NCBI RefSeq assembly: GCF_030867095.1
Contig: NC_081837.1
Location: forward strand, 17,006,501 to 17,070,500
Direction: 5' to 3'
DNA: 64,000 nt
DNA from: Alligator mississippiensis
Taxonomy: Eukaryota; Chordata; Crocodylia; Alligatoridae
In this document: positions 24,286 to 33,988 of the stretch, piece after piece
How the letters are laid out: each line of letters begins with the position of its first letter
Position numbering within the stretch: position 1 is the first letter of the stretch
The notes under the pieces: generated by a model
Databases searched by the model: none
What the model was told of the DNA's origin: nothing
Seen by the model: the letters and a program-made list of their open reading frames with translations, nothing else
Program-made: the position numbers and the translations under genes

Positions 24286-24825
24286 CAAGAAGGCTGTTTG
24301 CTGACTCTGGACCAAGTCCTACCAAATCTGCTTCTCAGCCTGAGTCAGACATCACAAAAGGCTGATTGAAAAGTTGATAAAAGGAAGAACATCTCTTTTT
24401 TGCCTTTTCCCCCCCTTAATGGAATGACCTTTCTTCTCCCTTCCTAAACTTCTAACAAAGCAAGAGATAACCAGACTGGAATAATCATTAGAATCACAGG
24501 TCTTTTGCATTATTTTGGATTGTGTTCTTTTATCTCTGATTGTTGTTAATTTTGTCTGTTTTTTGAACCAGCCCCTAAAAAACCACAGAGGAAATCAAAT
24601 TGACTAGACATAATTGTACCATTTATGGAAACAAACACAAAGTCGGAGGGCTAAAACACACAGAAATGCATTCTAACAACGGAATGAAGAAACTGAACAT
24701 AAAAAGGAAGAAAGAAAAAATACATGAACAAAAAAGAAAAAAGTAAAAGAAGTGCATGGCTTTGTAGCTAATTGGGAAAATAATACAAGTAAAAAAATCA
24801 TATAGAGCCACCAAAAAGAGACAAA

Positions 24826-24882
24826 ATGAAAGAGAGAGACTGAGAGACAGAGAGAAAGAAAGAAAGAAGGAAAGAAAGAGAA
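24826..24882 (+). repeat. (GA)n/(GAAA)n purine repeat
   Basis: GAGAGACTGAGAGACAGAGA and AAAGAAAGAAGGAAAG units; pyrimidine-rich in the SRRM3 sense. Confidence 0.85.
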
Positions 24883-25395
24883 AATAACATTAAATCAAGC
24901 TACGGTGCTTTTCAACAGGCTCATCTGCAGAAGTGAACGTGCAGAGGCGGACAAAATACCTACCTTCTGATTTGTCAGTGACAGGAATGCAATAATAAAA
25001 AAGAAAACAATAATCTCCACATTTGGAGTGCAGAATGGGAAAAAGACAATGACTCTTTAGTAATGTGATTTAGACCCCTTTGCTAATAAAGTTTTCTTTG
25101 CTTTGATTTTTTTATTTTTGGTTTTGTTTGCACTGATTTGTTTTTTATTGAAAGTTTTGGTTGGTGGTCAAACGAGGCAGCCATATTAGGTTTTTTTTTT
25201 ATAATTGTTTAACCAGTCTTCTAAATAGCAGTGCTTCTTGTCTGTTTTCAAATTCTCTGTGTAACATTACAAAGTCCCAAAAAGCATGCAAGTAAAGCAA
25301 CGGATGAAGGCAGAACATGTCAAGGTTTATTGGGTTATTTTGGCACTGGGTTTGGCTAGGAGTGGCCCACAGAAAAAAAAGAGAAATACTGTAGA

Positions 25396-25478
25396 GTGTG
25401 TGTGGGAGGGGGAGGGAGAGAGGAAGAGAGAGAAAGAGAGAAAGAGAGAGGGGGAGAGAGAGAGAGAGAGAAAGAGCA
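25396..25478 (+). repeat. (GA)n/(GGGA)n purine repeat
   Basis: About 80 bases of G/A-only sequence (GGGAGAGAGGAAGAGAGAGA and similar). Leu/Ser/Phe-rich open frames on the minus strand are its translation. Confidence 0.9.
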
Positions 25479-25747
25479 GTAAAGGAAGCCAACCGGAGTG
25501 AAAGGATGGGATGAAAATCTGAAATTCCATTTAAAAGGGAAGTCAACTCCACCTGAACATTGAAAACAGATTTGTTTGTCCCAGATTGGCCCATGTCCCT
25601 CCAAGTATACTTTTTAGGCTAGAATTTGGAGAAGGCAGTCCAAGGAAAGCACTCAAGAAAACCCATCTGATTCAAAGACTATGCTCCTTGGTGTGCCCAT
25701 TGCTGCATGGCAGCTCACATGAGTCACTTTCTGCATAGCCCTTAGAT

Positions 25748-25805
25748 CCCAGTCCACCAAAGCACTTAATTATGTGCTTAATTTAAGTCCATCCTGATTT
25801 GGGAA
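25748..25805 (+). repeat. Amniote interspersed repeat fragment
   Basis: CAGTCCACCAAAGCACTTAA followed by TTATGTGCTTAATTTAAG, the same old family as the fragment at 24,191. Confidence 0.5.
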
Positions 25806-25889
25806 TTGACAGTGTGGCTTCTGTCCTAAGAACTGTGGTCCTGTATTTGGTAAAGGTTAGAAACCAAAAAGATTCTAGTATTTAGTACC

Positions 25890-26010
25890 AGCTCTTATTT
25901 GTGCTGTAGTAGCACCTAGGAGCCCTAGTCAGAGACCAAACCCACACTGTGTTGAGCACTGTACAGGGAACACAACGGGTCTTTGCCCCAAGTGGTTTGC
26001 AATGTAGTTG
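25890..26010 (+). repeat. Amniote interspersed repeat fragment (GTAGCACCTAGGAGCCC type)
   Basis: The wording GTAGTAGCACCTAGGAGCCC, then TGTTGAGCACTGTACAGGGA, then CTTTGCCCCAAG recurs in many sauropsid sequences as an old SINE/LINE-derived repeat. Family name not assigned. The related tail wording 'gtgaactcactggggcatgg' occurs at 59,338-59,400. Confidence 0.5.
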
Positions 26011-29000
26011 CAAACATCTTTGATTTTGAAGCCAATTTCATGCTTTTGGGGGCCTAATTCTGGTTTTATGAGTGCTTAGACTGGCAAGTCTGAGGCTAAT
26101 TATTACCAGTATTAAAACTCAACATCTTCTTAATTTTAACAGTTAATGATTACTCTTCCTATTATTAAAAGTTAATCATGGCTTAATTTTAAGCAGGTAT
26201 CCAGTGTCTTGTGAGTCGATGGAGCCCAATGCTTTGCTGTGAGAGAGCCTAAGGCTGAGAACAGACATCACCTTTGTGCCATCATAAACATTTTTATGGC
26301 GGCACAGGGGGAAAGCTAACAGAGATTCATGCCCTTTGTCCATGTCACAAGGTAGTATTAATTCATGCTACTGTTTTGTGGCAGATATCTATCTATTTTG
26401 AGGTGGGAGAGTGTAGGCAGCCCAGAGCTGGCCATGCTATCCAGCAGGTGCTCCTGGGGCTTCAGGACCCCAAGTTTGTGTGCCCTGGAAACTTCCCTGC
26501 AGGGTGCACAGGATCAGACCTCTGAACCCTGGGATTGCATGCCTGGGTTTTCCCATTTGCAGATGTGTGCCCAGTGATTAAAACAATGGGGGACAATGGG
26601 GGAGGGGGTGTCTGTTTTGCCCAATGAAGTGTACACATTCTGGCACAACTGATCCATTTCATTTGGAAACATCTGTTTATAGCCTAAGGGTATGAACAGA
26701 CTAGAGATTCAGTTGCATATAGATATACACCTGTCTCAGAGATGATAATATTCTTGTGAAGTGCTTCAGGGTTATTCCTGTTTCATTTAGGGACATTTTT
26801 AGATGGTTTGCACTGATTTGTAGCACTATAGCATTGTTTGTTGTCTGTCTGCTCAGTTTTCACAGTGCTTTAAAGGGGTTCAAGGTTCTCTGAATGTTAT
26901 GTCTGTCCATTCCCTAAGGCCACGGAGGAATCTGAGTCACCTATTCTCATTGATCATTATCTGTTCTGGAGACAAACAGCCTAGTTCTCACTTTGCACTG
27001 GATTAATATCATTGGCACAGTGGAGTAATTCCTGGATTAGCTCACAGTGTCCTGAGAAGTGAATCTCTGCTCCTGATACTTCATGCTGTTCACATATTTA
27101 ACTGATATTGGCCTGGGCACTGGTTCAGGAATGAATCCCTATTCACATTCATCATGGGACTTGAACATAAAATGAATTACAGCCTTCATTAGGAGCTCTA
27201 GACATTAAAAAGCTGTAGGCTCAGTTCCTGAGCTATATTTTCAATGTCTCCCTTCCTGTCTAAACACTGAAGCTGGGGTGATGTAACTTAGCTCAGTCAG
27301 TGCAACTACTTTGGTTGCATTTGCCTTCATAGAGGCATCAGAGAAGACAACAGCTCATTTCAAGGCTTGTGCCTAAAAACATTTTCCTCACTCAGGGCTT
27401 ACATGGAAATGACTGAATCCATCATCATTATGGATGATTTTGTAGTTGAGCCCTTTAGGTACACGATGGCCTAGTTCGCTTTGTGTGTTACTTCAGGTTT
27501 TAAACCAACAGTGCAATTACATTGGTGAATCTTACATCATTTTTGTATGCTGGGTATATTACACAGTGATCTAGAGTGAACAGAAATACAGCTATCCGAG
27601 GGTACCTGCAACCAAGAAATGCTATTACAGTGGGTTACCATTAAGTGGCAAGAGAGCAGGTATTAAATAACCTATTTCCCCTGGGCAAATGGCTACCCCA
27701 GGATAAACTTGTGGACAGGTGACATGTATACGGGTGCAACATACCACAGTTTATCCCTATTTTTTTTTTTAATAACTCTACACTATATCTGAAGATGTTA
27801 CACTTGTGTAGACCTGCACATCATCTGTCTACTCTTTTAAACCAGAGGAACCATGTTCTATGTCCAGGCCCTGAGTAGCACAGGGTGGGTTGATTATGTA
27901 CACAAGAGCTACGGAAAAATATATGAGCTTAGATTCATAAGAAGGTTGGGAGACAGGATCTGTGTTTGTGCAGTGCCAAACACAAGGTGCTCCTACAGAC
28001 TGCTGCAAAACAGACCAAAAACAAATCAGCGATAATCATCCCCACCAGCCAGCCACTTACTTTGGACACTTAAAAGCAAGAAAAAAGAAGACCTATGGCT
28101 TTGGCAGGAAAAAGGAAGTTAGATATGAAAGTCTGAAATGAGCCCAATGCCCTTTCTTGGTGGCACAGTTATCTTCCCTTTTAAATTCTCTGCTCAAAAT
28201 ATAGAGATGAAAATACAATGTTCAACGGTTGTAAGTATTAAGAAAACACATCCGCTTTTTTGTTTTGTCTTCTCCACATTAACACACACAAAAGCAAAAA
28301 AAAAGATCTAGAACAACACGACAACGACAACAGGAACAAAAAAGAAATAGAGAAATATATTGTTTGCATTTCTGTACGTCACAAATGAAAGGAAAATAAA
28401 GAAATCCCAAAATAAAGAAATAAAGGAAACTGAACAAAGAAAAAGCACGTTTCATTTCCCTTCCCTCCCCCTCTTCCCTGCTTCTGCTGAGCAAGAAATG
28501 GAATTGTATATTACCGTTTTTCAAATGGGAGGCTAAAGAAAAACACAGATGGGATTAAAAAGAAAAAAAAAGAGAGAGAAAGAGAGAGTTGTTGGAGAAA
28601 AGCACCACCAGCGCCTGTTAACAAAAGGAACTTGTGTTTATTCAGCAGTGTCTCTGACATGATCGGGCAGGAATGGAGGCACACATAGTGGCTGAGTGCT
28701 TTGATTTTCTTTTTTAATCTCCAAATCATTAGCAAAACAATGTGCTCAGCCATTTGCTAGATCCATGGGCGACCTTTGACCTGGGGCCAGGATCTCTGGG
28801 AGGGGCCATAGAGCAAGACCAACACAAATCAATCAAATCGCCATGGATTAATGAAGAGGTGGGTGTGTGGGCAGCAGGAGAATCAGAATCAAAATAAACA
28901 ATATTAAAAACACAATAAAGAAGAAATCAAAGAGAAGCTACGGGAATTGGGCTGCAGCATGGAAGTCTCTGGATTGGGAACTCATGATTGTTTGTGGGAA

Positions 29001-29509
29001 CTACCTTCAAAAGCTAGAGGGGTTTGAGAGAGGGGAATGGAGAAGGAATGGGAAATGATCAAATCTGGTTGCTGAAATATACTAATGGAAGGCACCGCCT
29101 TAGGGCTCTGCAAGGCTATTGTATGCTGACTCCCAACCCCAGGGTAGTGTGCAGGCCCAAAGATTGCCAGGGTTCTTCCTGAGCTGTATGATGGGTAGAG
29201 AATTAAGACGAGCCTGCAAACTTCACTTAATAAATCTACTGGATACAAAAAATCATGGACTAAATATAGACATTGGATTTATGGCACATTATAACCTGCC
29301 TGCCCTCTGATAAACCCAGGTAATCTGTCTGCATTTACCAACTACATTTTATCACCTTCCCCCTCCCCAACAACTACCTTTTCACACCTATTATCTCCCA
29401 TTCCCTTTGAACCTTACTGCCATGCATTTGCATTTTCACAGACCTGCATTTTGCATTTTGGCTTCTATTCTACCCAGGAAAGCACAGAAATAGTAAGACT
29501 TTCCCTATG

Positions 29510-29620
29510 CATGAAGAAGGGTATTTGTGACTGAAAGCTTGCAAAAAACCCAGTTTTTCCAAATATTTAGTTGATCTAATAAAAGATACCACATCTGCCC
29601 AACTTTGCCTGCCTGAACTT
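29510..29620 (+). repeat. Interspersed repeat, ATGAAGAAGGGTATTTGTGA type
   Basis: The plus strand reads ATGAAGAAGGGTATTTGTGA, then CTGAAAGCTTGC, then TTTAGTTGATCTAATAAAAG, then ATACCACATCTGCC. It has the same general build as the 19.3-kb pair (TGATGAAG, short hairpin, GAAAG) but a different tail, so it is a sister family or subfamily. Confidence 0.5.
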
Positions 29621-31529
29621 TCTCTGCTTTTAGCGACTGATCCAAATCCCATCAAAGTCAATGTAAAGGCTTCTGCTTCCTCCAATAGGCTTTGGGGCAG
29701 GGCCTGAGCAGGTGGATCTCTGGTGCAAAGCCTGAAAGTGCTGTCCAGTGTTCAAAGGCAGAATGCTTCTCTCTCACATAGCACAGCCCCCTGACCTGGT
29801 CACTTGGGGAGAAGCCCTTTTGGCCTGGTATCCCAGGGAAACACATCGGCGATCTAAGGTCTCTGTTAGTAGAGTTCAGTAGAAGGTGGGACTTCGTTTT
29901 GGCATTTAGTTCTGCCCCAAATCCTAGCAAAAAGCCCCGGTGGTGTACTTTTGCAGTAGGAGACACACCCCAGAAAGTCAGTTTGGAAACAGGAAAATGT
30001 TCAGTATTTTCAGCCAAAGTGAAACATGAAGGCATTCCTTCATTCATTCCTTCATTCACCTGTTTCATTTCAGTTTGTTGAACCAACAGGAAAAAATCTC
30101 CGTTTCAATCAGGATATCACACTGCATTTCCCTTTTGTTCTGAGTCACTTCATGGGAGTTGTAGGTGAGGTCTAACACCCTCATTCTGCATGATGGGCCA
30201 AGCTCCCTGACCAGACTATACCTCCGATGAGGCACCACACTACTCAGTCAGAGAGGATACTGCATTACATCATGGGATATAAGCCTTGCCAGGGAGCCTG
30301 GTGAATAGGACAGAATGCAGCCTGTGGGTGACCCAAACAGAAATGAAACATATCTCTATCAGCAATGCCAAAATGTTTAATTGTAATGGCAATCATGGAG
30401 CCTTTTTTGAAACATTTGAAGCTAAAGTTTCCTGTGGCATGAACTCAAAATGAAACTTTTTGAATCAGTTTAATGAACGGAGAGATTTCCATTTAGGACA
30501 AGCCAGCTCAAATCAGGAAGTTTTGTTACTGCTTTCCTGATGGAAAGTTGCAAAAGTTTCCACAAGGAAACCATCACTAACCAGCCCCAGCCTATGAGCT
30601 GATTATGTCAATAGACACACAGCTCTACCCACAGCTGCATGGGTGATAGAGGGAAACTAAGCCATAGGACCCTGATCACATTTGGTCCCAGTTCTGAGTG
30701 AGCAGAGCCTGGCTTACTGGAATTCACTATTTCAGAGGGTCTCAGTGCAATGCTCAGCAGCTCCCACTGGGTCTTCCTTTTCAGGCTGATCCAAAGTGGA
30801 ATTACACAGGGGTTGAATCCATACAGACAAGAGAACAAGAACAGAAACCTCCCTGCCAAGTGCCAAAGCCTTGTGGCTCTAATTAGCCTGAAGTTTTGCA
30901 TGACGAAGGAAGTTATAGCCAAAGAAGGCCCAAAGTCTTGAGACAAAAGGGAATATCCCATTTCTTCAGCCTGGTTCCCACAGAGAGACAGGCTGGAGAA
31001 CTAGGCTTACTGTCGGAGGTGATACAGGCCTCCAGCCCTTTCTGTTTGCTTTTATTTCAGCTGTAAATTAGCCTGAGCAAGGGATGAAGGACTTGGCTTT
31101 TAAAGAAGGATCTGAGGATTGAGATAAAGAGACTTCCATGAATTGAAGGATCTGAGGGAACTTGGGGGTATAGATGAGAGATCCTGCCAGAGTGAGATTC
31201 CCCACTCTTCTCCTCAAGTAGCCTCAGCAGGTATTTTTCAAAGAAGACTTCTGTCATTCTGGCCAAGCCAGTTGAAGATACACATCACCATGGGAAGGAT
31301 GAACATCTTTCACCACCTGCACCAGAGAAACTGCTACCCTTCTTCACTAAATAATACCCACAGGGAAATTCTCTCCTGAGCAGAAGATGGCACCAAATGC
31401 TTCTCAAGCAGGTGCTGTGATGATACCAGCTTCTTGTCAAGTCCTTTGGAAATGATTCAGTCAAGATGTGGGACCACTTGGAAAATCTCTGCCACTCTTT
31501 CTCCTCAGAGAGTGTTTTTTAGTTACTGT

Positions 31530-31735
31530 GGGCATGTCTATATGTGCCCCCAACTGCACAGTTGTTACTGCGGAGCCATTTAGTACTTGTTTTAGAAAGC
31601 ACTAAATGACTGACTGTGCAGTAACCGCTGTTATTGTGCAGTGCCAGTGGTACATGGGTCATTTCTGATCCTACTGTGCAGTAGCAATGAGCTACTGTGA
31701 TGCAGTAGCATCAGCGTCACAGTGTAGACATGCCC
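31530..31735. mobile_element. MITE with perfect 11-bp terminal inverted repeats, 206 bp
   Basis: It starts GGGCATGTCTA (31,530-31,540) and ends TAGACATGCCC (31,725-31,735), an exact inverted match. The inside is rich in short words such as ACTGTGCAGTA and contains internal inverted repeats (CATTTAGTACTTG versus GCACTAAATGA). No coding frame and no clear target duplication; the superfamily is uncertain. Confidence 0.65.
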
Positions 31736-32201
31736 TTTAATTCACAGGAACAACATTTCTGAGAACAAACCTGAGAAAAACACCTCAGGTTTCCTCCCAT
31801 CTTACTTCCCCTCCTGCCTCTAGGCCTGAGTCATGCTATTACAATGAATGCTTTGCAATATCCCAGAAATCAATGAGGCTGCCTAGGCTTGGACCCTACG
31901 TGCATGTGTCCATGGTGATGGAGGAGTGGGTAGAAGGTCTGCTCGTGACATGGCCAGTTTGGCAGATACAGGCCAGTCTTGGGTTCTGCTCAATGCCAAG
32001 AGCGAGGCTGCTCCCCTGGGGTCACTGAGACTGAGCGAAAGCAAGCAGGGCTTCACCTGCTGGTCTCACCTTGGTAAGCTTGGAGTGAAGTGACTTGTAA
32101 AGGGGGAAATGATGCAGGTGAGGAGGGCGGGGGTGGTGTTGGTGGAGGGGAGGAGGAAGGCAGAGTGGGGGTGAACCATGATAAAAGAAAAGCATACGTA
32201 C

Positions 32202-32379
32202 ATCCTGCTGTTTTATGACCAGGTTGCTGTGGCTGTGCCGACCATTCTGGGCGTTGCCCTTATGCCCGTTCTGGTGTGGTGTGGCCGAGCGGCTGTGGCA
32301 GGTGCCAGAGGAGGACGGGCTCCGGCTGGAACGGTGGCTGCTGGCCTTCTGTCCGTCCTCCCTGTGCTTGGGGCTGAGT
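32202..32379 (-). CDS. SRRM3: SRRM3 coding exon 9: LSPKHRED, RS/His-rich, ends in phase 0
   Basis: The exon is 178 nt and codes residues 204-262. It begins LSPKHREDGQKASSHRSSRS, runs through PSSSGTCHSRSATPHQNGHK and ends in NLVIKQQD. The opening LSPKHRxxG is the same as in mammalian SRRM3. The acceptor is CTGTCTCCCGCAG (AG at 32,380-32,381). I placed the donor at GTACGT (GT at 32,200-32,201), because this ends the exon on a complete Asp codon and fits the phase-0 start of the next exon. A second GT four bases further on (GTATGC) would break the frame. The donor is weaker than the others in the gene, with T rather than G before it. This exon (phase 2 to 0) and exon 10 (phase 0 to 2) must be used together to keep frame. 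Confidence 0.9.
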
Positions 32380-33167
32380 CTGCGGGAGACAGTGGATGAT
32401 GGGGTGTGACATGTGACTTGGGGCCAACTCACAGGCGATATGGCAGGCGTGGGAACAGGGAGGGTGTGAGGGGCTGGGTGGAGAGGCAGGCAGCATTTTG
32501 GCTGTACTTGCTGAAGGCCAGTGTCTCAGTTACTTCCATTTCCATGTAGCCATATGAGTGCACATACACATACACATAGACACAGACATGGATGCAAGCA
32601 TCTGTGGATATAGGACAGGCCTGTGTCTGACCTCAGTCATCACACTATATAATGTGGTAATTCTGCTGCTGTTTGGGGCACAGTCAGTCCAACTTTATAG
32701 ACCAGGTTTCCCAAACCAGGAGATTGGCTTCAGTATCATGACATCTCTTTCTTCTTTTTTTAAATAATACCATTGGGGAATTTTCATTTGGCATCTAGTG
32801 TTTGCACTTCTGGGGTCACATTTCCAGATGTTTCTCCATAAACATGTGGAGCTCACATGTTTACTTTTGAATGTCATGGATTTGCAGGGTCTTTAAGAAG
32901 AAGCTGGGTCTTTAAGAAGAAAATGCCTCATATGGTGTGAGGGTTGGGCTGATTTTGTGAGGGTTAGTAATGTGTGAGATCCAGTGAGAACCAGTCCATG
33001 CGCTCACAGGGGGAGCCCTGTGTCATAGATGGAGAATATGAGGAGTTGGGTGACAAACCCACACCTAGTGCACCTGGTCCATGCCCCCATTCCCAGTGCC
33101 CACCCTCAGTAATTCATATACCCATGCCCAGAGATGGGTCAAGAGTCCTAGGGGAAACCAAGCCTAC
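32380..33167 (-). other. SRRM3 intron between exons 8 and 9 (788 nt)
   Basis: Ordinary intron. It contains a short CACATACACATACACATAGA tract and an imperfect tandem of TCTTTAAGAAGAAG near 32,891-32,925. Nothing else recognised. Confidence 0.8.
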
Positions 33168-33272
33168 CTGCTGGGAGATTTGGAGTTGCTGTAATCTGAA
33201 GATAGTGAAGCACTGTGGGAGCTGCAGCTGCTGTGTCTGTGGGACCTTCGGGCAGGAGAGCCACTATGGGAT
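33168..33272 (-). CDS. SRRM3: SRRM3 coding exon 8: His/Ser/Arg-rich segment
   Basis: The exon is 105 nt and codes residues 169-202. It begins SHSGSPARRSHRHSSCSSHS and continues ASLSSDYSNSKSPS. Mammalian SRRM3 has the parallel RRSHRHSSGSSHSPSLSS and SPSRLSPKHR motifs across this junction. The acceptor is CTGTCTCTTGCAG (AG at 33,273-33,274) and the donor is GTAGGC (33,162-33,167). It is joined as AG|A (Arg) on both sides. It has several potential SR-kinase sites (Arg-Ser and Ser-Pro pairs). It is the last of seven consecutive exons that are multiples of three. Confidence 0.94.
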
Positions 33273-33937
33273 CTGCAAGAGACAGACAAGGAAGAGGATT
33301 GGGGAAGGAGGGAGAAAAGGAGGGCCCAGTCAGAACTCCTGATCTCACAGTACTGGCCCCAAAGTAAAACTGGGTCAGTAGAAAGAGCACTGCTCTGGAT
33401 CAGACCCAGCAGGAGAGGACATGGGAACCCCTAGAAGGTTTCTCCCTGGGAGGGTGGCAGTTTGCAGCAACATATCTGCCCCTGGGGGAGCCAGGGAACA
33501 GGTGTGAGAACCTCATTCTAGTGCTGGTGCTAGCTGGACTTGCCTCCATCCTAAACTCAGCAAGGTACTGCAGGACCTTTGACTGCCCAATCCAACAGGG
33601 TGCTCAGGAGGAGCCTCTAACTTCCAGACCCAACTAGACATTGGAGAGTTCCCTCATCACCAAGCCCAAACAGATGCTGGGTGGAGACCCCAGCTCCTTG
33701 TCTCACCGGGCTGTTAGGTCTCCCATCTCTACTGGGTAGAAGGAAAGAGCTTTTTTGTCATCAAAGCACCAGCCCCACCAGAAGAACATGGTGCGGTGCC
33801 CAGAAATCCATATTCTACTAGTGTGCAATGCTTTTGTAAACCTCAAGTTCCCACTGTCAATGTATTGGTAGGAGGGTCTCTGCATCCCCCACCCTCATGT
33901 ATCAAGTGTCCCCTGGGCCTCACATTTGGAGCCTCAC
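33273..33937 (-). other. SRRM3 intron between exons 7 and 8 (665 nt)
   Basis: No recognisable feature apart from its splice sites. Confidence 0.8.
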
Positions 33938-33988
33938 CTTTTTCTCTCTTTGTTTTTTTCTTTCCTTTTGTTCTTGGGGCTTCTGGAC
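33938..33988 (-). CDS. SRRM3: SRRM3 coding exon 7: KRKEKNKERK basic segment
   Basis: The exon is 51 nt and codes SRSPKNKRKEKNKERK (residues 152-167). The KRKEKNKERKR run is shared with mammalian SRRM3. The acceptor is CTGCTATTCCGCAG (AG at 33,989-33,990). The donor is GTGAGG (33,932-33,937). The junctions are AG|G and AG|A, both Arg, phase 2 at each end. The alternating K/E/R composition suggests a charged helix or disordered segment; no catalytic motif is expected. A plus-strand shadow frame covers part of it. Confidence 0.93.

Larger units (their letters stand above)
16341..32201 (-). other. SRRM3 intron between exons 9 and 10 (15,861 nt), phase 0
   Basis: The longest intron in the window. 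It has three segments with extreme purine richness on the plus strand, hence pyrimidine-rich in the transcript: about 16,340-17,430, 24,640-25,480 and 28,250-28,600. It also holds an inverted repeat pair (19,239-19,424), several interspersed-repeat fragments and a MITE (31,530-31,735). Several donor-like GTAAGT/GTAGGT sites directly preceded by AG occur (see findings). No confirmed coding exon lies inside. Confidence 0.75.

Noticed and set aside
25199..25604. Leu/Ser/Phe-rich minus-strand frames resembling membrane proteins
   Set aside because: They are translations of the (GA)n/(GAAA)n purine repeat.
32190..32201. Alternative donor GTATGC four bases downstream for exon 9
   Set aside because: It would end the exon in phase 1, incompatible with the phase-0 start of exon 10 at CAG|AGG.
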